Below are positions 36,499 to 44,503 of a stretch of DNA of 64,000 nucleotides, piece by piece. The position numbers were made by a program, and so were the translations under genes. Source of the stretch: Chloroflexota bacterium (GTDB lineage Bacteria > Chloroflexota > Anaerolineae > UBA1429). How positions within the stretch are numbered: the first letter of the stretch is position 1; every line of letters begins with the position of its first letter. Location of the stretch: contig JAIOAW010000002.1 of NCBI GenBank assembly GCA_019873625.1, forward strand, positions 184,028 to 248,027. The letters run 5' to 3'. The notes beneath the pieces were generated by a model that saw only the letters and a program-made list of their open reading frames with translations, was not told the DNA's origin and ran no database searches.

Positions 36499-37439
36499 CC
36501 TCTGAAGAGGCCGTTCACCCCCAAGAGGGCGCGCAGAATATCCCCTTGCGGGGCCGCAACGCGGAGGCCGATTCGAAAGAGCCTTCTCAACGCGGCGGCG
36601 CGCCGGTGCCCATCGGTGAGGTGTTCAAACCCCGCAAACTCGCTTTCCCCGCGGATCGTTTGGCCCGCCGAGCGACGGGGCGGCGCACCTATACGTTGAG
36701 CCGGCAAAAGCGGGGGCGCTACATCTATGCCCGCTCGGCCCAAGGCCGGTATGAGGATATCGCCTTGGATGCCACCGTGCGGCAGGCCGCCCCGATGCAG
36801 CGCCAGCGCGCCCCAGACCACACCGCTGTAGCCATCGAGAAGGAAGACCTTCAGCGCAAGGTGCGCGCCCGCAAGACGGGCAATCTCGTGGTCTTTACGG
36901 TGGATGCGAGTTGGTCTATGGCGGCGGCCGAGCGGATGGAGGCCACCAAGGGGGCCATCCTTTCCCTTTTGGTGGATGCCTACCAAAAGCGCGATCGCGT
37001 GTGTCTTATCTCTTTCCAGCGCGACCGCGCCCAAGTCATCCTGCCGCCCACATCCAGCGTAGAGATGGCCCACAAGGCCCTGCGCGAGATTCCTGTGGGC
37101 GGCAAGACGCCTCTTTCGGCGGGCCTCCTGTTGGCCTATCAGGTCATCGAGCGCGAGCAGCGCCTCGATAAGGACGTGATGCCGCTTATGATCCTCCTCA
37201 CGGATGGCGCGGGGAACGTCTCGATGACGGGGATGCCGGCCCGCGACGAGGCGCTGATGGTGGCGGATCTCTTTGCCGAAAAAAAGATCCGCGCGGTGGT
37301 CGTGAACACCGAGCACGAGGCGCTCGATCGCGGCCTAGCCCGCGAACTGGCCGACCACCTCAACTCGCCTTGCTATACGTTGAGTCAAATCCGAGCCGAT
37401 ACCCTGTATGAGACGGTGCGCCGTGAACTCGACCTCTAA
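36423..37439 (+). CDS. chlD: Chelatase VWA-domain subunit part (ChlD/CobT type), -1 frame
   Basis: Encodes an acidic/basic linker and a VWA domain with a complete MIDAS: DASWS near residue 161, Thr in GGKTPLSAGL and Asp in LLTDGAGN. It has no AAA+ domain of its own and overlaps chlI by 76 nt. The only local start (GTG 36423) lacks a ribosome site, and the linker becomes meaningful only after the A9 run at 36478. A -1 shift there would fuse about 365 chlI residues to about 317 residues here, giving a medium subunit of roughly 680 residues, the normal ChlD size. Listed coordinates are the open frame, not a proven start. Confidence 0.8.
   Translation: MRTRRAGPNPARRGRRVPEKKTDGVTSEEAVHPQEGAQNIPLRGRNAEADSKEPSQRGGAPVPIGEVFKPRKLAFPADRLARRATGRRTYTLSRQKRGRYIYARSAQGRYEDIALDATVRQAAPMQRQRAPDHTAVAIEKEDLQRKVRARKTGNLVVFTVDASWSMAAAERMEATKGAILSLLVDAYQKRDRVCLISFQRDRAQVILPPTSSVEMAHKALREIPVGGKTPLSAGLLLAYQVIEREQRLDKDVMPLMILLTDGAGNVSMTGMPARDEALMVADLFAEKKIRAVVVNTEHEALDRGLARELADHLNSPCYTLSQIRADTLYETVRRELDL
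36478..36486 (+). other. Nine-A slippery run, candidate programmed -1 frameshift site
   Basis: In the chlI frame it reads AAA AAA AAA CGG, and in the VWA frame GAA AAA AAA ACG. Tandem Lys codons allow -1 slippage of two tRNAs, and the polymerase could slip too. The zero-frame stop lies 12 nt downstream. Short hairpins follow (around 36499-36511 and 36539-36554). Single-gene production of small and medium chelatase subunits by frameshifting has been described for chlD genes. Confidence 0.65.
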
Positions 37440-38901
37440 AGAGAAATGGGCGGGCCTGCCCCGCCAACTCTGGGCCGATTTTGCGCTCCTCCTGGTGGCG
37501 CTCATCTGGGGGAGCACGTTCGTGATGGTCAAACAGGCCACGGCCGATTACCCCGTGTTCCCCTTTTTGGCCCTGCGCTTTGGCCTAGCCACGGTGGGCT
37601 TGCTCCTCATCGGCGGCAAGCGGTTGCGCACCTTGGGGTGGCGCGGCGTAGGGGCCGGCGCGCTCATCGGCCTTTTCCTCTTTGGCGGGTACGCCTTTCA
37701 AACGCTGGGGCTGCGCTACACGAGCGCCTCCAAGGCGGGGTTCATCACCGGCCTCTCGGTGGCCATCGTGCCGCTCCTCTCGGCGGCGGTGCTGCGCCAG
37801 CGGCCCCAGCCGCAGGCCGCCGTGGGCGTGTGCCTCGCCGTGACGGGGCTGGCGCTCCTATCGCTCAACGAGGCGCTCCATTTCGACCGGGGCGATCTCC
37901 TCGTCTTGGCCTGTGCCATCTCTTTTGCGCTGCACATCGTGGCCGTGAGCGCCTTTGCGCCGCGCGCTGACCCCATCGCCCTGACCATCGTCCAGGTGGC
38001 CACGGTCGCCCTGCTGTGTGGCGCCGTGGGCGGGGGGATGCGCCTCTTCTCGCCGGAAGCCTGGCCCTTGCCATCCGCCGAGGTATGGGGGGCCGCGGCG
38101 TTCACCGGCATCTTGGCCACGGCGGTGGCCTTTGCCGTGCAGACGGCTATGCAGCGCTTCACCACGCCCACCCATACGGCGCTTATTTTCGCCGCCGAAC
38201 CCGTCTTTGCGGCGGTCTTTGGGGTCCTCTTGGCAGGGGATATCCTGACTGTGCGGGGGGTGGTGGGGGGCGTCCTCATCATCCTGGGCACTATCACGAG
38301 CGAACTTCAGTGGTCGGAGCGCGCCGCGGTGCTCGTTTCGCGCTTCATCAGCCCCCATTACGTCACGCCGGCGTTGCTTTTGGCCCTGGGCGTGGCCGAT
38401 CCCGCTTCGCCCTGGCGCGGCCTCTTGTGGGCGCTTGCCTTGGGAACGCCCGTCGTCGCGGGGACGTTGCTCCTTTGGCGGCGCGAACTGCGCCGTGGCG
38501 CCATCAGCGATTGGCACGTGAGCCGCCGCGAGGAGAGGCTCCAACCCATTCCCATCCTCGCCTCTCTCCTGGCGACGGGGGTGCCGCTCGTCGTGTTGTA
38601 CATTTGGGATGGCCCACGGTACCTCTTGGCCGCGTCGCTCGCGGGGTTTGCGCTCGTTTTGTTCAACCTGCTCGTAACCGTGCGGTGGAAGATCAGCCAG
38701 CACGTCTCCAGTGTGGCCCTGAGCACGACGCTCATCACCGCCGTGCTGGGGATGGCCGCGGCGCCGCTCCTTTTGCTCATCCCGCTCGTCGGCTGGGCGC
38801 GCGTCAAGGTGGGGGCGCATACGGTGCTCCAAGTGGTGGCCGGCGGGGTAACGGGGATGGTCATCACACTGGGCGCCGTGTGGCTCTTGCACCTCTGGTA
38901 A
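37408..38901 (+). CDS. EamA/DMT transporter fused to a PAP2-like membrane domain
   Basis: A 497-residue polytopic membrane protein. Residues about 20-300 form a complete ten-helix drug/metabolite transporter with two EamA repeats: LLVALIWGSTFVMVKQA, then TALIFAAEPVFAAVFGVLLAGD. Residues about 310-497 add about six helices resembling PAP2 phosphatases, with degenerate motifs DWHVSRREERLQP, KISQHVSS and ARVKVGAHTVLQV. The last has Gln where the catalytic Asp is expected. The ATG overlaps the VWA gene by 32 nt, suggesting coupling. The fusion is unusual. Transport substrate unknown. Confidence 0.75.
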   Translation: MRRCAVNSTSKEKWAGLPRQLWADFALLLVALIWGSTFVMVKQATADYPVFPFLALRFGLATVGLLLIGGKRLRTLGWRGVGAGALIGLFLFGGYAFQTLGLRYTSASKAGFITGLSVAIVPLLSAAVLRQRPQPQAAVGVCLAVTGLALLSLNEALHFDRGDLLVLACAISFALHIVAVSAFAPRADPIALTIVQVATVALLCGAVGGGMRLFSPEAWPLPSAEVWGAAAFTGILATAVAFAVQTAMQRFTTPTHTALIFAAEPVFAAVFGVLLAGDILTVRGVVGGVLIILGTITSELQWSERAAVLVSRFISPHYVTPALLLALGVADPASPWRGLLWALALGTPVVAGTLLLWRRELRRGAISDWHVSRREERLQPIPILASLLATGVPLVVLYIWDGPRYLLAASLAGFALVLFNLLVTVRWKISQHVSSVALSTTLITAVLGMAAAPLLLLIPLVGWARVKVGAHTVLQVVAGGVTGMVITLGAVWLLHLW

Positions 38902-38912
38902 AGGAGCGAGCG

Positions 38913-39329
38913 ATGCGCCAAAGGGGGTGGTGGGCCAAGTGGCGCGCCCGCGCGGAGGCCCTGCGCAACGAGGTCTACGCCCTCTACCTTGCCTATCGGG
39001 ACCCGCGTACCCCTTGGGCGGCCCGCCTATGGGGCGCCCTGGTGGTGGCCTATGCCCTCAGCCCCATAGACCTCATCCCCGATTTCATCCCCATCCTCGG
39101 CTATCTCGATGATTTCCTCCTCGTGCCGCTCGGCATCGCGCTGGCCTTGCGGCTCATCCCTCCGGCGGTGATGGACGACTGCCGCCGCCGTGCGCAGGGA
39201 ACCCTATCCCAAAGGCCCTTTGTGGCTTGGATCGCGAGCGGCCTCATCGTGGCGCTCTGGCTGCTGGTGGCGCTGGGCATATGGCGCGCGGTGGGGGCCT
39301 ACATCCGCGCCAAGGCGCCGAGAGGCTAA
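38913..39329 (+). CDS. DUF1232 membrane protein
   Basis: A 138-residue protein with the DUF1232 signature YALSPIDLIPDFIPILGYLDD near residue 48, a hairpin of two hydrophobic segments, and an added C-terminal membrane helix (about 107-130). ATG 38913 is preceded by AAAGGAG. The family is widespread and uncharacterised. It ends the operon begun by chlI, 11 nt after the transporter fusion. Confidence 0.8.
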   Translation: MRQRGWWAKWRARAEALRNEVYALYLAYRDPRTPWAARLWGALVVAYALSPIDLIPDFIPILGYLDDFLLVPLGIALALRLIPPAVMDDCRRRAQGTLSQRPFVAWIASGLIVALWLLVALGIWRAVGAYIRAKAPRG

Positions 39330-39351
39330 AGCGAATTGCCCCTTGGGGCGC

Positions 39352-39381
39352 TTGCCTTTTGCCTTTTACCGTGTGTATACT
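39352..39381 (+). promoter_or_regulatory. Promoter of the Cdc48/Hsp70 operon
   Basis: TTGCCT (39352-39357) and TATACT (39376-39381), 18-bp spacer, about 105 nt upstream of the AAA ATPase ATG. This makes the chaperone cluster a separate transcription unit from the chelatase operon. No CIRCE element or other heat-shock operator is seen. Confidence 0.6.
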
Positions 39382-39485
39382 ACAGGCAGTTTTCGCTTAG
39401 CGTTTCTCCTCGCCGGCGGCGCTGCCTCCTCCGAGAAGGATCGCGCCTTTGGCCCGTGGCCGGTTTTGCGGCAGAAGGGGGGCCG

Positions 39486-41615
39486 ATGGAACTACCGGTG
39501 CGCGAGAGCGCCTCGTTAGAAGGCAGTGGCCGCGTCATCATCTCCTTGGCGGAAGAGGCACCTTGGGCGCTGGCCGCGGGAGACGCCGTGCTCTTGCGGA
39601 GGGGCCGGCGGGTTTGCGGGGCCTGGGTGCAGGCCGTGTCGCGCGGGCAAGGGCAGATTGAGGTGGATAAGTACCTCCGCCTCCATCTCAACGCTCGCGA
39701 AGGTCAACCCGTTACCCTCGAGCTGCTCACCCCGCCCGATGCGGAGGTGGCCGAGGTGCGCGTGCCCCCCTCTTGGGCGCAGGAGGAGGGCCTTCGTCTC
39801 CTCAGCCGCTTTTTGATGGGCCGCTTGGCGAGCGAAGGCATCAAGATTCCCTTCTTCACCCTAGGGGGGAGCGCCGTCCTCGTCGAGATCGCCTCCGTTC
39901 GGCCAGGCCCCGTCGCGCGCTTGGCGGCGGCCACCACCTTTCGGCTGGCCGCTGAGGAGGCCGCCGCGCCCCGAGAGGCCGCCGGCGTGGGGTATGCGGA
40001 TATCGGCGGGCTGAGCCGGGAACTGCAGCGCATCCGCGAACTTGTGGAGTACCCCCTGCGTGCCCCCGAGGCCTTTGCCTACCTCGGCATCGAGATGCCC
40101 AGGGGCATTATCCTACACGGGCCGCCCGGCACGGGCAAGACCCTCATCGCCAAGGCGCTCAGCAACGAGGTGGGCGCGCAGTTCTTTAGCGTGCGCGGGC
40201 CAGAGATTCTCAGCGCCTTTTTCGGCGAAAGCGAGCGCCACCTCCGCGACCTCTTTGAACGCGCCCGCGCCGCCGCGCCGGCCGTCATCCTCATTGATGA
40301 ACTGGACGCCTTGGCCCCCAAACGTGAGCAGGCCCAAGGAGAAACGGAACGCCGCCTGGTGGCGACGCTCCTCTCGCTGATGGATGGCCTGACGGATATG
40401 CGCGGCGTGGTGGTCATCGGCACCACGAACCGCCTCAATGCCCTTGACCCCGCCCTGCGGCGCCCCGGCCGTTTCGAGCACGAGATTCACATCGGCCCGC
40501 CGGACGTAAGCGGCCGCCGGGAAATCCTGGCCATTCACACGCGCCGTATGCCCCTGGCCGACGATGTGGACCTGGACGATCTGGCTCAGCGCACGCCGGG
40601 GTTCGTGGGGGCAGACCTAGCCTCCCTTTGCCGAGAGGCGGGCTACAATGCCCTGCGCCGCCGCCATTCCCCCGCGGCCCTTGAGGCGGGCGATATAGAC
40701 CTCAACGGTACGCTCCGCGTGGGTATGGCCGATTTTCTCGCGGCGTTGAACGTCCTGCGGCCCTCGGCCCTGCGCGAGGTCACGGTGCAGGTGCCTCGGC
40801 ACATCACCTTTGACCAGGTGGGTGGGCTGGAGGAGGTCAAGCGCCTCATCATCGAGGCCGTCTCGCTTGCGATGACCAAACCTCAGGCCTACCGGCGGGC
40901 GGGCATCCACCCGGCGCGGGGCCTTCTCCTCTATGGCCCGCCCGGCACGGGGAAGACGCTCCTCGCCTATGCCGCCGCCAACCACTGCGGGGCCAACCTC
41001 GTGGCCGTGCGCGGGCCGGAGGTCTTTTCGAAGTGGTTCGGCGAATCCGAAGAGCGCATCCGTTTTGTGTTTGCCAAGGCGCGCGAAGTGGCCCCGGCGA
41101 TCATCCTGTTCGATGAAATTGACGCTATCGCCTCCCGGCGGGGGCGCGAGGCCCAGTACGTTACCGGGGAGAGCATCGTCAACCAACTCCTCGCCGAGAT
41201 GGATGCGATGGAAGGCCAGGAAAATGTCTTTATCATCGCGGCCACCAACCAGGCAGACCTGCTCGACCCCGCGCTCCTCAGGCCAGGGCGCTTTGACTTG
41301 CAGATTGAGGTCCCTTTGCCCGATGGGCCGGCGCGGGAGGCTATTTTCGCCGTGCACTTGAAGCCGATGCCGCTCGAAGAAACCGTCAGCGTGGCGGCCT
41401 TGGCGCGGCGCACCGAGGGCTTTTCTGGCGCGGATATCGCCGAAGTGTGCCGGCGTGCCGCCCTGTATGCCTTGCGGGAGGCGGAGTTCGAACCGCCCGA
41501 GGATTTTCGCGTGTCAGTGGAGCATTTTCGCCAAGCCATTGGCGACGTCGAAACGGCGAAGAAGCGCCTGCGTCCGCGCCAATTGGGCTTTCGCCTCCCT
41601 GGGGAGGAGGAATAA
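39486..41615 (+). CDS. Cdc48/VAT-like double AAA ATPase
   Basis: A 709-residue unfoldase related to archaeal VAT and eukaryotic Cdc48/p97. Residues 1-165 form the substrate/cofactor-binding N domain (double-psi barrel type). D1 has Walker A GPPGTGKT near residue 212 and Walker B VILIDELDALAP; D2 has Walker A GPPGTGKT near residue 484 and Walker B IILFDEIDAIAS. Pore-loop aromatics (SAFFGES, SKWFGES) and arginine fingers (RRPGRF, LRPGRF) are present in both rings. ATG 39486 follows AAGGGGGG; the frame upstream to 39336 contains the promoter. It heads an operon with GrpE-, Hsp70- and J-like proteins. Confidence 0.93.
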   Translation: MELPVRESASLEGSGRVIISLAEEAPWALAAGDAVLLRRGRRVCGAWVQAVSRGQGQIEVDKYLRLHLNAREGQPVTLELLTPPDAEVAEVRVPPSWAQEEGLRLLSRFLMGRLASEGIKIPFFTLGGSAVLVEIASVRPGPVARLAAATTFRLAAEEAAAPREAAGVGYADIGGLSRELQRIRELVEYPLRAPEAFAYLGIEMPRGIILHGPPGTGKTLIAKALSNEVGAQFFSVRGPEILSAFFGESERHLRDLFERARAAAPAVILIDELDALAPKREQAQGETERRLVATLLSLMDGLTDMRGVVVIGTTNRLNALDPALRRPGRFEHEIHIGPPDVSGRREILAIHTRRMPLADDVDLDDLAQRTPGFVGADLASLCREAGYNALRRRHSPAALEAGDIDLNGTLRVGMADFLAALNVLRPSALREVTVQVPRHITFDQVGGLEEVKRLIIEAVSLAMTKPQAYRRAGIHPARGLLLYGPPGTGKTLLAYAAANHCGANLVAVRGPEVFSKWFGESEERIRFVFAKAREVAPAIILFDEIDAIASRRGREAQYVTGESIVNQLLAEMDAMEGQENVFIIAATNQADLLDPALLRPGRFDLQIEVPLPDGPAREAIFAVHLKPMPLEETVSVAALARRTEGFSGADIAEVCRRAALYALREAEFEPPEDFRVSVEHFRQAIGDVETAKKRLRPRQLGFRLPGEEE

Positions 41616-41628
41616 GGGGGCCTGTACG

Positions 41629-42390
41629 ATGATAAACGTCCGCAAACTATTCGCGCGCCGCAACAAGGGGCCGCTGCGCGGCGAGCAGGCCGGGTTGTGG
41701 AATGCGATCTTTGAGGAGGCAGAGTTCCTCAGCACGGCACCGCGCCGCATCCAAGAGGTGCAGGGCCAGATGATCAACCGGCTGGGGCGCGTCTATCAAA
41801 TGTACGATCGGCTGGGGCGGCAATACAGTGCTCTCCTGGAGGGGATCATCCGCGTGGCGGATTTTTGCGAGGGCCTGATGGCCGAGGCCCCTTCGGATGG
41901 CGCGGAGGGCGTCCAAGCCATTCACCGCGCCCTTATGGACCTGCTGGAGGGGCATGGGGTGCGCCGTTGGGAGTGCCAACCGGGCGATGTGGTGTTCGAG
42001 GGGTGTGAAGTGGTGGGCTATTCGGAGCGGGGCGACCTTGAAGAGGGCGTCATCGGGGGCGTCATCGCGCCGGGGTACCGCCTTGCGGGCGGGGAGGTCT
42101 TTCGGCGGGCGCGCGTGCTCGTTAACCGCAAACCCGTCGCGCCGGAACCCGCGCCGGCCGCGCCCTCTGAGCCGGCTGCGGGAGAGGCGCCGGCTGAGGC
42201 GCGCGAGTTGCCCCCCATCTCGCCTTCCCCGGGCGTGACGGTAGAAGAGGGTTCAGCGCCGGCGGGCGAAGCCGCCCAAAAGGCAGCCCCTGAGTCCCCT
42301 CCGAAGGCAGCCGAGCCGGCCGCGCAAGCGGCGCCCAAATCGAAACCTCGTTCGCGGAACCCCAAACACCGCAAAGGGGCCTCTCGATAG
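41629..42390 (+). CDS. Divergent GrpE-like nucleotide exchange factor
   Basis: A 253-residue protein not assignable at first sight, but residues about 20-90 form a long helix and residues about 105-165 reproduce the GrpE beta domain: a GVRRWECQPGD strand, then GVIAPGYRLAGGEVFRRARVLV, close to GrpE's GYKLN-x-RVLRPAKVKV. The last 90 residues are a Pro/Ala-rich tail ending in a basic KSKPRSRNPKHRKG patch. It lies directly before the Hsp70 gene, as grpE often precedes dnaK, and 13 nt after the AAA ATPase. The role as exchange factor for the next gene is inferred. Confidence 0.68.
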   Translation: MINVRKLFARRNKGPLRGEQAGLWNAIFEEAEFLSTAPRRIQEVQGQMINRLGRVYQMYDRLGRQYSALLEGIIRVADFCEGLMAEAPSDGAEGVQAIHRALMDLLEGHGVRRWECQPGDVVFEGCEVVGYSERGDLEEGVIGGVIAPGYRLAGGEVFRRARVLVNRKPVAPEPAPAAPSEPAAGEAPAEARELPPISPSPGVTVEEGSAPAGEAAQKAAPESPPKAAEPAAQAAPKSKPRSRNPKHRKGASR

Positions 42391-42409
42391 GCCTTGAAAG
42401 GAGCATCCT

Positions 42410-44488
42410 ATGTCGCCGGCAACCATCGGGATAGATTTGGGTACGTACAACTCGGCGGCGGCCTTTGCCCAAGAAGATGGCCACGTCATAATGGTCTCTA
42501 GCAGTTATGGCCCCACCTGGCAGGGCACCGTTTTCCCCTCCTTTGTCAAGTTCGATGCTTTGGGCAACCCCCAGGGTTTCGGCGAAGAGGCGCGCCAGCA
42601 GATGGCCCTCGCCCCCCAGCAGGTGGTGTGGGGCGTCAAGCGGCTCATTGGGCGCTCCTTTCGAGAGGTGGAGGCCGAGCGGCGGCGCTTTTTGTATCCT
42701 TTGGCGGAGGGGGCCGATGGGGGCATCATCATCCCCGTGGGCGCCCAACGCTACACGCCGGCCGATATCTCGCGGCTCATCCTGGCCTGGATCAAGCGCG
42801 AGGCCGAGTCTCCAGCGAACCCCTTCATCGTAGGGCAGGTGGAGCGCGCCGTCATCACGCACCCCGCCTATTTCAAGAGCGAGATGATCCGCCTGACGCG
42901 CGAGGCCGCCCAAGGGGCGGGGTTCAGAGAGGTCGAACTCATCGCCGAGCCGGTGGCGGCCACGCTTGCCTACGGCATCCAACTGGAGGCCTCACGGCCG
43001 CAATTTGTGATGGCGATAGATTGGGGCGCTGGCACGCTCGATATCGTCATCACGATGATCCGCGAGGAGCGGGGCCGCCCTGTGGTGGATCAAACGCGCC
43101 CAGCGAGCGGCCATGTGCAACTGGGCGGGCTGGATATGGATGATGCGCTCCTGGCCCAGGCCATTTCGGCGTATGGTTTGAGCGACCTGGTGCCCATTGT
43201 GGAGCGCGTGCGGCAGGGCCAGCCCTTGGCGGGCGTGGATGCGAACCTCTTGCGCAACTTGGGCGACCTGCGCCTGCACGTCGAGCAGGCCAAGATCCGC
43301 CTCTCGGAGGTGCCCACCATCTCGGTGGATACGCCCTACCGTGGTAGGCCGCTGACCATCCAGATGGCGCGCACGCGGCGGGATACCGAGGGCCGCCCTG
43401 GCCGTTGGATTATCCTCGAAGAGGCCCTTCAGCCCCTGCTCGAGCGGCTCAAGAGCCATATCCATTTTGCGCTCAAAGAAAATGGCCTACACCCCCAAGA
43501 GATAGATCACGTCCTCTTGGTCGGGGGGCCGATGCATATGCCCTGCGTGCGCCAAACCATCGCGAGCATTTTTGCAGAGAACGAGGGGGTGCGCCGTGAA
43601 CTGGAGGCCATCGAACAGCGCGGCTTCCCGGTGGACCCGATGGAGTGCGTTGCCCAGGGCGCGGCGCTCTTTGCGCGGAGGCTCGTGGCGCCGCCCATCC
43701 CGCAATTGGCCTATTCCTACGGCCTGGCCCTCCGTTCGCCGATGGGCTACCAAGGGCGCATCCTCCTGGATCGGGGGCGCGCCGTGCCCTGCGAGGGCAA
43801 ACTGGAGGGGTTGACCGTGCGCGGCAAGCCGGGCGATGCGGTGCCCGTCTCCATTTACATCAAAGAAGAAGGGCCGGATGGCGGGTACCAGTTGATCGGC
43901 GATTTCCGCTTCTCGCCCGCTTTCGATACCAAGGGGATGGCGCGCTTCAGCGGCATCCTCCGGGCCGACCGGAACGGCGTGGTGAGCGCCTATTGGAGCG
44001 ATATGCGCGCCCCCGGTGCACCGTTGCGCCTGGAAGGCTTGAACGAACTGCGCGGCGAGCCGATGCCCGAGCCATTCGAAATCAAAGAAGTGAACATAAA
44101 GGACGTCTTGGAAGAGATGAAGCAGATGGGGTTATCTCCACAAGAGATCGCCGCACAACTCGCCCATTTGACCGAAGAGGGGGAATTGGCGCCCATCCCT
44201 GCGGAGCGCGTCGAGGCGACCCGCCGTGGGGCAACGAACCTGCTGCAATTAGCCGCGTCTTATTTGCGGCAAGATCCGAGGCTGGCCAATGACGTGTCCT
44301 TTCGCCGGCAAGTAGAACAGTTGCAGGGCGCATTGGCGCGTTTGCCGCAAGGTAAAGCGCCCTATGATATTTGGGCGGCCGTGAGGCATGGCGCTGAGGA
44401 GGTCCTATTCGTTTTGGAACGGGCCAGCCTTTTGACAAAGGAAGACATTCGCCGGATACGCGGTGAACTGGGTGCGCCGCCGATGTAA
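42410..44488 (+). CDS. Divergent Hsp70 (DnaK-like) chaperone
   Basis: A 692-residue Hsp70-type ATPase. The nucleotide-binding domain shows phosphate-1 GIDLGTYNSAAAF (residues 7-19), VITHPAYFKSEM, phosphate-2 AIDWGAGTLDIVI near residue 203 and VLLVGGPMHMPCVRQ near residue 365, where DnaK has VGGxTRxP. The substrate domain (about 430-692) is poorly conserved against DnaK and ends in a helical lid without a DnaK-like acidic tail. This is a specialised paralogue, not the housekeeping dnaK. It sits between GrpE-like and J-like genes with gaps of 19 and 15 nt. Confidence 0.85.
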   Translation: MSPATIGIDLGTYNSAAAFAQEDGHVIMVSSSYGPTWQGTVFPSFVKFDALGNPQGFGEEARQQMALAPQQVVWGVKRLIGRSFREVEAERRRFLYPLAEGADGGIIIPVGAQRYTPADISRLILAWIKREAESPANPFIVGQVERAVITHPAYFKSEMIRLTREAAQGAGFREVELIAEPVAATLAYGIQLEASRPQFVMAIDWGAGTLDIVITMIREERGRPVVDQTRPASGHVQLGGLDMDDALLAQAISAYGLSDLVPIVERVRQGQPLAGVDANLLRNLGDLRLHVEQAKIRLSEVPTISVDTPYRGRPLTIQMARTRRDTEGRPGRWIILEEALQPLLERLKSHIHFALKENGLHPQEIDHVLLVGGPMHMPCVRQTIASIFAENEGVRRELEAIEQRGFPVDPMECVAQGAALFARRLVAPPIPQLAYSYGLALRSPMGYQGRILLDRGRAVPCEGKLEGLTVRGKPGDAVPVSIYIKEEGPDGGYQLIGDFRFSPAFDTKGMARFSGILRADRNGVVSAYWSDMRAPGAPLRLEGLNELRGEPMPEPFEIKEVNIKDVLEEMKQMGLSPQEIAAQLAHLTEEGELAPIPAERVEATRRGATNLLQLAASYLRQDPRLANDVSFRRQVEQLQGALARLPQGKAPYDIWAAVRHGAEEVLFVLERASLLTKEDIRRIRGELGAPPM

Positions 44489-44503
44489 AATAGGGGAGGA
44501 GCG

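Noticed and set aside
42410..44488. The housekeeping DnaK
   Set aside because: The conserved DnaK substrate domain and acidic C-terminal tail are absent, and no canonical dnaJ or grpE is adjacent.
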